A DNA stretch of 28,805 nucleotides from positions 1 through 28,805 of the forward strand of contig DAOUAK010000064.1 in assembly GCA_034433695.1 (NCBI GenBank), given 5' to 3'. This DNA comes from JASFBA01 sp034433695 (lineage in GTDB: Bacteria > Chloroflexota > Chloroflexia > DTKN01). Under the pieces are notes generated by a model, which was not told the DNA's origin, searched no databases, and saw only the letters and a list, made by a program, of their open reading frames with translations. Shown one piece after another: positions 8,143-14,792 of the stretch (position 1 is its first letter; every line of letters begins with the position of its first letter). The translations under genes were made by a program, and so were the position numbers.

Positions 8143-8634
8143 TCACCTGGACAAGTCCGAGGGATGGCCAGCAGGCCATTCTACCACAAACCGCATCCCC
8201 TCCGCCCGCACGGTGGGAAGGGCCGGGTTGGAGTTCTTTACCACGCGCATCCCCATCTCCAGACAGGTCAGGCGAAAGATTTCCATCGCCTCACTTTGGC
8301 CGGCCACGCGGACCGCCGTATAGCCGGCCTGGCGCAGCCGGCCCAGTACCTCGGCAGCCGCCCGGCGCAGTTCGCGGTAGACCCGCAGCGAGGCTTTCAT
8401 ATACTGCACGATCAGCCGGCCCTTGAGCGCCATCCCCCTGGGGGTGACCAAGTATTTGAGTCGGCGGCGCTGCAGGCGGGTGGCCTTGATGTAGCCCTTG
8501 CGGATCAGCCGCTTCAAATACCAGTTGACGCTTCCTACGGCCAAGCCCAACTGCGCCGCCAGGCCGGCCTGGGTGAGTTCAGGGTTCGCCTCCAACGCCT
8601 CCAGGATGCGCAGTTCCCGCTCGACTTCGGACAT
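8143..8634 (-). CDS. EPS-associated MarR-type winged-helix regulator
   Basis: A 163-residue protein with an N-terminal winged helix-turn-helix: 'ELRILEALEANPELTQAGLA' then 'QLGLAVGSVNWYLKRLIRKG', followed by the wing 'LQRRRLKYLVTPRGMALKGR'. This matches the EPS-associated MarR family, small regulators encoded at the head of exopolysaccharide clusters. The C-terminal 70 residues ('YTAVRVAGQSEAMEIFRLTC' and 'LEMGMRVVKN') resemble a short Rossmann-like segment seen in related regulators and may sense a nucleotide sugar; that is inference. The ATG at 8634 has GAGG six bases upstream; a TTG four codons earlier is the alternative. It is the first gene of the minus-strand cluster, behind a good promoter overlapped by two palindromes, so it probably controls its own operon. 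Confidence 0.85.
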   Translation of the reverse strand: MSEVERELRILEALEANPELTQAGLAAQLGLAVGSVNWYLKRLIRKGYIKATRLQRRRLKYLVTPRGMALKGRLIVQYMKASLRVYRELRRAAAEVLGRLRQAGYTAVRVAGQSEAMEIFRLTCLEMGMRVVKNSNPALPTVRAEGMRFVVEWPAGHPSDLSR

Positions 8635-8649
8635 CGGCCGCCTCAAATA

Positions 8650-8676
8650 TTCAACGATTGAAGTTCAGTGATTGAA
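8650..8676. promoter_or_regulatory. Tandem palindromic operator candidates
   Basis: Two near-identical 13-bp imperfect palindromes, TTCAACGATTGAA (8650-8662) and TTCAGTGATTGAA (8664-8676), lie 14 bp apart. They overlap the end of the -10 box and the likely transcription start of the regulator gene. Same-face spacing, dyad symmetry and placement fit a winged-helix dimer blocking the promoter, so autoregulation by the adjacent regulator is the simplest reading. This is inference from position and symmetry. Confidence 0.65.
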
Positions 8677-8704
8677 TTTTACCACCTCGGCAGTGTCCCG
8701 TCAA
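8676..8704 (-). promoter_or_regulatory. Sigma-70-type promoter of the polysaccharide operon
   Basis: On the minus strand, TTGACG (8704-8699) and TAAAAT (8681-8676) are separated by exactly 17 bp. Transcription would start near 8669, about 35 nt before the regulator ATG. The -35 box matches 5 of 6 consensus bases and the -10 box matches 5 of 6. It is the only clear promoter seen upstream of the cluster. Confidence 0.75.
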
Positions 8705-8733
8705 CTCCGCGTTTTGCCCTGGGGCTAAATGGT

Positions 8734-8750
8734 CCGGGTCTTTGACCCAG
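8734..8750. other. Stem-loop downstream of the class V aminotransferase gene
   Basis: A 7-bp stem including one wobble pair with a three-base loop (CCGGGTC / TTT / GACCCAG on the plus strand). It lies between the 3' end of the class V gene and the promoter of the polysaccharide operon. It could help end or protect the upstream message, but no U-tract follows, so it is not called as an intrinsic terminator. Confidence 0.3.
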
Positions 8751-8813
8751 CCCGGCATCAGGCGGCCATCTGCGCTGCGAAAACGACCATCTCCCTTTTG
8801 CCCTTCCCACCCC

Positions 8814-9929
8814 TCACCCCAGCACCTCCAGCAGGCGGTCGATCTCGCCCGGCAGGTTGTAGAAATGGGGGGAGACGCGCAGGTAGCCCTCGCGCAGGGA
8901 GACGAGTACCCGTGCCCTCTTCAGCCGGCGATAGTCCCGCTCCACGTCGGCCGTGCGGAAGGAGACGATGCCGGCCCGCCGCTTGCGCTCCCGAGGGGTG
9001 AGGACCTCCAGCCCCAGCGCTTCCAGGCCGGCCAGCAACCGGTCGGTCAGGTCGAGCACCTGGGCCTGGATGCACTCGATGCCGACCTCCAGGAGGAGAG
9101 AAAGGGCGGCGTGCAGGCCGTAGATGCCGTCCACATTGGGGCTGGAAGGCTCGAAGCGTCGGGCATCGGAGCGCAGGGTCCAGTCATAGCGCAGGTAAGG
9201 CTCCGGCGAGGGAACGGCGCGGTAGTAGGCATAAATGGGATGAAGGCGCTCGATCCACTCCCGGCGTACATAGAGAATGGTAATGCCGATGGGGGACAGG
9301 AGCCACTTGGCTCCGTTGGCGGCCAGGATGTCCACCCCGGCGGCGCGCACGTCCATCGGGATGACCCCCAGCGACTGGATGGCGTCCACCACCAGGGCGG
9401 CGCCGGCCTCGTGGGCCAGACGGGCCAGGGCAGCAAGGTCGGCCCGAAAGCCGGAGAGGAATTGCACCGAACTCACCGTGACCACACGGGTGCGCCCGTC
9501 CAGGTACTCGGCCAGCCGCTCCGGGGTCAGGCCGCCCCCGTCGTGGGGGACGATGCGTACCTCTACCCCCCGCTTCCGCAGGTTGAGCCAGGGGTAAACG
9601 TTGGCCGGGAACTCCATATCGCAGAGGATCACGTTGTCGCCGGGGCCGATGGGCAGGGTCTGCGCGGCCAGGTTCAACCCGTCGCTCGTAGAGCCCACAA
9701 AGGCAATCTCCTCGGGGGATGCGTTCAGAAGGCGGGCCGCCAGCGCCCGGGTCTCGGCCATCACCGGCGGCGGCCAGACCTTCAGCCCCAGTTCCCCCTT
9801 TTGCCGGTCCTGGAGGAAGCGCTTCATCGCCCGTACCACCCGCCTCGGCAGCGGGGCCACGGCGGCATGGTTCAGGTAGGCCCACGTTCGGGCAATGGGA
9901 AATTCGCTCCGGTAGGCAGCCAGGTCCAT
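8814..9929 (-). CDS. Class V aminotransferase-fold PLP enzyme
   Basis: A 371-residue fold-type I PLP enzyme of class V (cysteine desulfurase / isopenicillin-N-epimerase-like). The cofactor features are 'FVGSTSDGLNLAAQTL' (phosphate loop), 'GAALVVDAIQSLG' with Asp182 and Gln185 that hold the PLP ring, and 'ILAANGAKWLLSPIG' with the Schiff-base Lys208. In desulfurases a catalytic cysteine sits in a loop before the last strand; here that region reads 'LVSLREGYLRVSPHFYN' and has none, so ordinary cysteine desulfuration is unlikely. The start at 9929 has AGGAGA upstream; a longer frame to 10037 would run into the flpD gene. It follows the selenocysteine-containing flpD by 58 nt in the same direction, probably in one operon. 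The substrate cannot be named. Confidence 0.85.
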   Translation of the reverse strand: MDLAAYRSEFPIARTWAYLNHAAVAPLPRRVVRAMKRFLQDRQKGELGLKVWPPPVMAETRALAARLLNASPEEIAFVGSTSDGLNLAAQTLPIGPGDNVILCDMEFPANVYPWLNLRKRGVEVRIVPHDGGGLTPERLAEYLDGRTRVVTVSSVQFLSGFRADLAALARLAHEAGAALVVDAIQSLGVIPMDVRAAGVDILAANGAKWLLSPIGITILYVRREWIERLHPIYAYYRAVPSPEPYLRYDWTLRSDARRFEPSSPNVDGIYGLHAALSLLLEVGIECIQAQVLDLTDRLLAGLEALGLEVLTPRERKRRAGIVSFRTADVERDYRRLKRARVLVSLREGYLRVSPHFYNLPGEIDRLLEVLG

Positions 9930-9987
9930 GCGCTTTTCTCCTGTTGGGTTCCAGCCCGACCGCCGCAGGTCGAGTGGACAACCCGAC

Positions 9988-10413
9988 CTACCCGGTCGTC
10001 CTTCTGCGCAAGGGGTTGGGCCCCAGGGCCCGGACACGTTCGGTCACCTCGGTAGCAATCTGGGCAAAGCGAGGCCCTTCGGCCGAGGAAAGGTTGTAGA
10101 AGGCCAGGCGGTCCCCTTCAAGCCCGATTTCCTCCAGAATTTTTCGGGCATAGGCAACCCGTTTTTTGGCCCGCAGATTACCTTCCAGGTAATGGCAGGT
10201 TCCTTCCAGTCAGCCGGCCACAAAGACACCGTCGACGCCCCGTTCAAAGGCGTGCAGGATGTGCAGGATATCGATTCGACCGGAGCAGGGCAGTTCGATG
10301 ACCTTGACACTGGGAGGGTAGGAAAGGCGCATCGCTCCGGCCAGGTCGGCCGCGGCATAGGCGCAGTAATGGCAGCAGAAGCCGAGGATTTCGGGCTCAA
10401 AGTCTTCGGCCAT
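9988..10413 (-). CDS. FlpD/MvhD-type hydrogenase iron-sulfur subunit, likely selenoprotein (in-frame TGA = Sec68)
   Basis: Read through one TGA, the frame gives 141 residues that match the FlpD/MvhD family from end to end. The first part is 'MAEDFEPEILGFCCHYCAYA', 'ADLAGAMRLSYPPSVKVIEL', 'PCSGRIDILHILHAFERG' and 'VDGVFVAG'. Then comes TGA (10212-10210), and 'LEGTCHYLEGNLRAKKRVAY', 'ARKILEEIGLEGDRLAFYNL', 'SSAEGPRFAQIATEVTERV' and 'RALGPNPL' follow without a gap. In the family this position is a cysteine in 'GGC-x4-CHY'; here it would be selenocysteine in G-Sec-x4-C-H-Y. Cys14, Cys17, Cys43, Sec68 and Cys73 are the likely cluster ligands. Such proteins carry electrons through an Fe-S cluster between hydrogenase or formate dehydrogenase and HdrA- or MetF-type flavoproteins. 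The ATG has GGAGGA five bases upstream. A conventional annotation would show two pieces or a pseudogene. No hdr, mvh or metF gene lies beside it. Confidence 0.88.
10170..10199 (-). promoter_or_regulatory. SECIS-like hairpin just downstream of the in-frame TGA
   Basis: On the coding strand, a perfect 6-bp stem ATTACC/GGTAAT closes a five-base loop TGGAA with a G at loop position 2. A second 5-bp stem, CCTGC/GCGGG (one G-U pair), lies below a small 1x2 internal loop. The structure begins 10 nt after the TGA and the apical loop is 22 nt after it. Bacterial SECIS elements bound by SelB lie inside the gene right after the UGA, with a guanine among the first loop bases and a short UGA-to-loop distance, so geometry and sequence both fit. 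Confidence 0.75.
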
Positions 10414-10483
10414 TCGGTCCTCCGGGAGAAAATCGGCAGCATCTGCAAGCATCGTCGAACGCTGGAACATCCTACTTCTACAA

Positions 10484-10523
10484 ACCGGGATGGTTTTTCG
10501 TCGATCTACGGCGGTATCCCGGT
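10484..10523. other. Inverted repeat in the flpD leader
   Basis: A perfect 8-bp inverted repeat, ACCGGGAT (10484-10491) and ATCCCGGT (10516-10523), with a 24-base loop. It lies in the untranslated leader between the flpD promoter and its ATG, and could form a hairpin in the message. Its function is unknown. Confidence 0.35.
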
Positions 10524-10550
10524 GCCGATGGGCAAAATGTTGCGCCGAAT

Positions 10551-10579
10551 ATTGTACACGACGAGGGACAATTCTGCAA
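10551..10579 (-). promoter_or_regulatory. Promoter of the flpD - class V operon
   Basis: On the minus strand TTGCAG (10579-10574) and TACAAT (10556-10551) are spaced by exactly 17 bp. Transcription would begin near 10544 and leave a leader of about 130 nt before the flpD ATG. It is back to back with the mutS promoter. Confidence 0.65.
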
Positions 10580-10589
10580 AACAGTCTAT

Positions 10590-10618
10590 TTGCCCTTCGC
10601 CTCCATCGGGGCTATAAT
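10590..10618 (+). promoter_or_regulatory. Promoter of mutS
   Basis: TTGCCC (10590-10595), a 17-bp spacer and a perfect TATAAT (10613-10618). The start of transcription would fall near 10625, about 30 nt before the TTG start codon of mutS. Confidence 0.7.
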
Positions 10619-10656
10619 AGGAAACGGGTTCGGTTCAGGAATGTAAGGAGGACTCT

Positions 10657-13248
10657 TTGGATACACCGTTGCGCCACCAGTATTTACGCATCAAGCGGCG
10701 CTATCCCGACGCCATCCTCCTGTTTCGCCTGGGGGACTTTTACGAGTCGTTCGACGACGATGCCCGCATCGTCTCTCAGGTCTGCGACATCGTCCTCACT
10801 TCCCGCCCGGTGGCGAAAGACCGGCGGGTGCCCATGGCCGGCGTGCCCTACCATGCCGTGGAGACGTATGTGGCCCGGTTGCTTTCGGCCGGCTACAAGG
10901 TGGCGATATGCGATCAACTGAGCGAACCGGGGCGGGGGCTGGTGGAACGGGACGTGGTCCGCGTGATCACGCCCGGCACGGTGGTAGAGCCGACGATCCT
11001 TCCGGCCGGCCGAAATAACTATATCGCCGCCGTCCTGGTGGAAGGGGAGCAGGCCGGCCTGGCCTACGCCGACGTAAGCACCGGGGAATTTGCCACCACC
11101 GAACTGCGCGACGAAGAGGCCCTCCTGGAGGTGCAACGGGAACTCAGCCGGCTTCAGCCGGCCGAACTCCTCCTCCCGGAGGACCCGGCAGCCGCCGCCC
11201 TGGGCAATGCCTCCGGCATCGCCGTCACCCGTTACCCGGCCTGGCACTGGCAGGAGGAGACGGCCCGCCAGGCCCTCAAGGACTATTTCGGCGTGGAGCG
11301 GCTGGAGGGCTTTGGCTGCGAGGGCAAGCCGCTGGCCGTCCGCACCGCCGGGGCCCTCCTGCAATACCTGCAGGACACCCAGCAAAACCTCCTGCGCCAG
11401 ATCCGTGCCCTTCGCACCTACTCTACCGGCCACTATATGACCCTCGACCCCCAGACCCGCCGTAACCTCGAACTCACCGCCAACACCCTCACCGGCGAGA
11501 CGACCTATTCTCTCCTCTGGGTGCTCGATCAGACCCGCACTCCAATGGGGGCACGTCTGTTGCGGCGCTGGCTCAACCAGCCCCTCCTGGACATCGCTGC
11601 CGTGAACGCCCGGCTGGATGCGGTGGAACTCTTCGTCCGCGATACGGCGCTGCGAACGGGGGTGCGGGACCTCCTTTCCGGTATGCGCGACATCGAGCGC
11701 ACGACCTCGCGCATCCTCTCCGGCATCGCCGGCCCCCGCGAACTTCTGGGGCTGCGCGCCAGCCTGGAGAAGGTGCCGGCCCTGGCGAGCCTCCTCGAAC
11801 CCGTCCTGAAGGAGCGGCCGGCCTCCGTCCTGACCCTCCCCGATCCCTGCGCCGAGGTGGCCGAACTCATCGGCCGGGCCATCTCCGAAGAAGCGCCGGC
11901 CACGCTGGCCGCCGGCGGGGTCATCCGCCCCGGCTTTTCCGCCGAACTGGACCAGATCGTCTCCGCCAGTCAGGAGGCGCGGGAGTGGATCGCTTCCCTG
12001 GAGGAAAAGGAGCGCAAGCGTACCGGCATTCGGACGCTCAAGGTGGGCTATAACAAGGTCTTTGGCTACTATATCGAGGTCACCCGCGCCCTGGAGAAGA
12101 TGGTCCCGCCGGAGTACATCCGTAAGCAGACCCTCGTGAATGCCGAACGCTACATTACTCCGGAACTGAAGGAGTACGAGGCCATCGTGCTGGGAGCGCA
12201 GGAGCGCATGGCCGAGATCGAGGCCCGGCTCTATAAAGAGGTGCTCCTCCAGATCGCCGCCGTGGCCGACCGTCTCCTGGCGACGGCCGATGCCCTGGCC
12301 CGGCTGGATGTCTGCGCCGCCCTGGCCGAGGTGGCCGTGCGCAACCGTTACGTCCGCCCGATCCTGAACGAGGGGGAGGTGATCTCCATCCGGGCCGGCC
12401 GGCATCCGGTGGTCGAACTCACCCTGAAGGACGAGCCGTTCATCCCCAACGACATCTACCTGGACTGTAACGACGCCCAACTGATCGTCCTCACCGGCCC
12501 GAATATGAGCGGAAAGAGCACCTTTCTGCGTCAGGTCGCCCTGATCGTCCTGATGGCCCAGATCGGTTCCTTCGTCCCGGCCGACTCGGCCGAGATCGGG
12601 CTGGTGGACCGCATCTTTACCCGGGTGGGGGCGCAGGACGACATCGCTACCGGCCGCAGCACCTTTATGGTGGAGATGACCGAGACGGCCAACATCCTGC
12701 ACCACGCCACCCGGCGCAGCCTAATCGTCCTGGACGAGATCGGCCGGGGCACCTCCACCTACGATGGCCTGGCGATTGCCCGGGCCGTGCTGGAGTACAT
12801 CCACAACCACCCCCGTCTGGGGGCGCGGACGATCTTTGCCACGCATTACCACGAACTCACCGAGATGGCCCAGGTGCTGCCCCGGGTGCGCAACTTTAAT
12901 GTGGCCGTGGCCGAGGAGGGGGGAAAGGTGGTCTTCCTGCGCAAAATCGTCCCCGGCGGAGCCGACCGCTCCTACGGCATCCACGTGGCCCAGTTGGCCG
13001 GCCTGCCCGGGAGCGTGATTCACCGGGCCGAGGAGGTGCTGGCGCAACTGGAAAAGACGCGTCAGAAGGAGGAACGGCGCGAGGTCCTGCGCCAGGTCAC
13101 GGTGGTGAAGCAACTGCCCCTCTTCGGCCCCGGCCCCGGCCGGGTGGTGGAGGAACTCAAGCGCATCCGGGTGGAGGAACTGACGCCGCTGGAGGCGATC
13201 AACAAGTTGTATGAATTGAAGCGGATGGTGGAGGAGGAGCATGGCTAA
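10657..13248 (+). CDS. mutS: DNA mismatch repair protein MutS
   Basis: A full-length 863-residue MutS, which binds mismatches and small loops as a dimer clamp and recruits MutL. The mismatch-reading Phe-x-Glu motif is Phe28-Tyr-Glu30 in 'FRLGDFYESF'. The connector, core and clamp domains follow (for example 'TPMGARLLRRWLNQPLLDI' and 'KVGYNKVFGYYIEVTRA'). The ATPase has Walker A 'TGPNMSGKSTFLRQ' with Lys620, Walker B 'LIVLDEIGRGTSTYDG' with Asp693-Glu694, and 'FATHYHELTEMA'. The C-terminal 'VEELTPLEAINKLYELKRMV' is the usual MutS helix-turn-helix tail. Translation starts at TTG; the strong AAGGAGGA at 10645-10652 and the family alignment settle it. No mutL follows; the gene instead overlaps a nucleotidyltransferase-HEPN pair by 8 nt. 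Confidence 0.98.
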   Translation: MDTPLRHQYLRIKRRYPDAILLFRLGDFYESFDDDARIVSQVCDIVLTSRPVAKDRRVPMAGVPYHAVETYVARLLSAGYKVAICDQLSEPGRGLVERDVVRVITPGTVVEPTILPAGRNNYIAAVLVEGEQAGLAYADVSTGEFATTELRDEEALLEVQRELSRLQPAELLLPEDPAAAALGNASGIAVTRYPAWHWQEETARQALKDYFGVERLEGFGCEGKPLAVRTAGALLQYLQDTQQNLLRQIRALRTYSTGHYMTLDPQTRRNLELTANTLTGETTYSLLWVLDQTRTPMGARLLRRWLNQPLLDIAAVNARLDAVELFVRDTALRTGVRDLLSGMRDIERTTSRILSGIAGPRELLGLRASLEKVPALASLLEPVLKERPASVLTLPDPCAEVAELIGRAISEEAPATLAAGGVIRPGFSAELDQIVSASQEAREWIASLEEKERKRTGIRTLKVGYNKVFGYYIEVTRALEKMVPPEYIRKQTLVNAERYITPELKEYEAIVLGAQERMAEIEARLYKEVLLQIAAVADRLLATADALARLDVCAALAEVAVRNRYVRPILNEGEVISIRAGRHPVVELTLKDEPFIPNDIYLDCNDAQLIVLTGPNMSGKSTFLRQVALIVLMAQIGSFVPADSAEIGLVDRIFTRVGAQDDIATGRSTFMVEMTETANILHHATRRSLIVLDEIGRGTSTYDGLAIARAVLEYIHNHPRLGARTIFATHYHELTEMAQVLPRVRNFNVAVAEEGGKVVFLRKIVPGGADRSYGIHVAQLAGLPGSVIHRAEEVLAQLEKTRQKEERREVLRQVTVVKQLPLFGPGPGRVVEELKRIRVEELTPLEAINKLYELKRMVEEEHG

Positions 13249-13588
13249 AGGAAGCGAACCCCACCGCGTCCCTATGCGGGCCATCCATTCCGTGGTGGGA
13301 AAGATTGTCGAGAGGTTTCATCCGGAGAAGGTCATTCTCTTCGGTTCCTATGCTTACGGCCGGCCCGGGCCAGAAAGCGATGTGGATTTACTGGTGGTCA
13401 TGAGGACCTCTTTGCGCTCACGCCAGCAACGGCTGGAGATCTCCCGGGCTCTGTCCCCTCGTCCCTTTCCCATGGACATCCTGGTTCGCACGCCGGAGGA
13501 ATTGGAGGAACGTCTGGCCCAGGGAGATGTTTTTCTGCACGAGGTCGTAACCCGAGGTAAGGTGATATATGAACGGCATAGTGAGTGA
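13241..13588 (+). CDS. MNT-type minimal nucleotidyltransferase (MntA-like)
   Basis: A 115-residue protein of the DNA-polymerase-beta-like minimal nucleotidyltransferase family. The hallmark 'VILFGSYAYGRPGPESDVDL' gives the G-S-x10-D-x-D active site, with a third acidic residue likely in 'PFPMDILVRT'. Members paired with HEPN proteins act as antitoxins that AMPylate or otherwise neutralise the HEPN partner. It is followed by a HEPN gene with a 20-nt overlap, which is the standard MNT-HEPN arrangement. Its start lies inside the last codons of mutS with GGAGGAGG upstream, so its translation is coupled to mutS. Active-site residues look intact. That the pair is a toxin-antitoxin module is inference from the family. 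Confidence 0.88.
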   Translation: MAKGSEPHRVPMRAIHSVVGKIVERFHPEKVILFGSYAYGRPGPESDVDLLVVMRTSLRSRQQRLEISRALSPRPFPMDILVRTPEELEERLAQGDVFLHEVVTRGKVIYERHSE

Positions 13589-13874
13589 ATGGGTTGAGAA
13601 GGCCGAAGGGGACTTTCGGACCGCCGAACGGGAGATGCGGGCCCACAAAGCCCCGAATTATGATGCAGTCTGTTTCCATGCCCAGCAGTGTGCCGAGAAG
13701 TACCTGAAAGCCTTTTTGGTCTATCGTCAGATCCCGCTCCGCCCTCTTCATGACCTTTACGCGGTAGATGTGCGTTATCCGGGTGAGTTTGCCACGCGAG
13801 AGGAGGCGCGGGCGGCCATAAAGGCGATGCGAACCGTGCGTGCCTTCCTCTGGCAGAAGTTGGGATTGCCGTGA
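13569..13874 (+). CDS. HEPN-domain protein with an apparent internal deletion
   Basis: A 101-residue HEPN protein. The first half, 'EWVEKAEGDFRTAEREM' and 'NYDAVCFHAQQCAEKYLKAF', is the classic start of the HEPN family. 'PLHDLYAVDVRYPGEFATRE' and 'EARAAIKAMRTVRAF' cover the end. Usual members have 25 to 30 more residues between 'HDL' and 'AVxxRYPG', comprising a long helix; here they are absent while the frame continues. HEPN proteins of MNT pairs are RNases or RNase-like toxins. I cannot confirm the catalytic R-x4-6-H motif in this shortened form, so activity is doubtful. It overlaps the nucleotidyltransferase start-to-stop and nearly touches the ABC gene, so the whole set is probably one transcript. 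Confidence 0.85.
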   Translation: MNGIVSEWVEKAEGDFRTAEREMRAHKAPNYDAVCFHAQQCAEKYLKAFLVYRQIPLRPLHDLYAVDVRYPGEFATREEARAAIKAMRTVRAFLWQKLGLP

Positions 13875-13891
13875 GATGGAGGTGTCCCTTG

Positions 13892-14791
13892 GTGCGAGAA
13901 ACGGCCATTTTCACCCGAGGACTGGTCAAATGGTACGGCCGCATCCAGGCTCTGCGGGGCGTGGACCTGGAGGTGCGGCGGGGGGAACTTTTCGGCTTCC
14001 TCGGCCCCAACGGAGCCGGCAAGACGACCACCATCCGTTGCCTCCTGGACCTCATTCGCCCCCAGGCCGGGGAGATTCGCGTCCTGGGGCTAAACCCCCA
14101 GGCCGACCCGGTGGCCGTGCGGGCCCGCGTCGGCTACCTGCCGGGAGAACTCAACCTGGAGGCCAATCTGCGGGTGGAACAGGCCCTGCGCTACTTTGAC
14201 GAACTGCGCGGGCGCCGGACCGACTGGTCCTTTGTCCGGGAACTGGCCGGCCGGCTGGAACTGGACCTCCAGATGCCTATCCGGAACCTCTCCAAGGGCA
14301 ACAAGCAGAAGGTCGGCCTGGTGCAGGCGCTGATGGCCCGGCCGGAACTCCTCCTCCTCGATGAGCCGACTGCCGGGTTGGACCCGCTCATGCAGCAGGA
14401 GGTCTACCGGCTGCTGCGGGAGGCCCGGGCCGAGGGGACCACCATCTTCTTCTCCTCCCACATCCTGAGCGAGGTCGAGGCCCTGGCCGACCGGGTGGCC
14501 ATCATCCGGGCCGGCGTGATCGTCGAGGAAGCCGAACCCGGCCGGCTTGTCCATATGGCCATGCGGCGGGTTCGGGTGCGCTTCAAGAGGCCGGTGGACC
14601 TTACTCCCCTTGTCCATCTGGACGGCGTTTCTCTCCTCTATCAGAACGACGGCATCGAGGCCACGCTTCAGGTGGAGGGGGATATGGAGGCCCTGATCAA
14701 GGCTCTGGCTGCCTTTCCGGTGGGCGATATCGAAACGGAGCACCGTTCGCTGGAGGAGGCTTTCCTGGCCTATTACAAGGAGGAACGTTGA
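13892..14791 (+). CDS. ABC transporter ATP-binding protein (ABC-2 type)
   Basis: A 299-residue ATPase of the drug/antibiotic-export (ABC-2, BcrA/NatA-like) group. Walker A is 'GPNGAGKTTT' with Lys44, the Q-loop lies near 'VGYLPGELNLEANL', the signature is 'LSKGNKQKVG', Walker B is 'LLLLDEPTAGLD' and the switch histidine is in 'FFSSHILSEVEALAD'. The last 70 residues form the DUF4162-like tail common in this group. Three possible starts exist: GTG 13871, TTG 13889 and GTG 13892. GGAGG at 13878-13882 favours the later two, and I give 13892. The next gene encodes its membrane partner, one base after the stop. Substrate unknown. Confidence 0.93.
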   Translation: MRETAIFTRGLVKWYGRIQALRGVDLEVRRGELFGFLGPNGAGKTTTIRCLLDLIRPQAGEIRVLGLNPQADPVAVRARVGYLPGELNLEANLRVEQALRYFDELRGRRTDWSFVRELAGRLELDLQMPIRNLSKGNKQKVGLVQALMARPELLLLDEPTAGLDPLMQQEVYRLLREARAEGTTIFFSSHILSEVEALADRVAIIRAGVIVEEAEPGRLVHMAMRRVRVRFKRPVDLTPLVHLDGVSLLYQNDGIEATLQVEGDMEALIKALAAFPVGDIETEHRSLEEAFLAYYKEER

Positions 14792-14792
14792 G

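Noticed and set aside
10210..10212. TGA in flpD as an ordinary stop, giving a truncated protein or pseudogene
   Set aside because: The frame continues with 73 family-like codons, the stop replaces a conserved cluster residue, and a SECIS-like hairpin follows. Without genome-wide Sec genes this cannot be fully excluded.
10684..12705. 673-codon open frame on the minus strand opposite mutS
   Set aside because: It is a compositional shadow of a GC-rich, well-conserved mutS; it has no recognisable domain.
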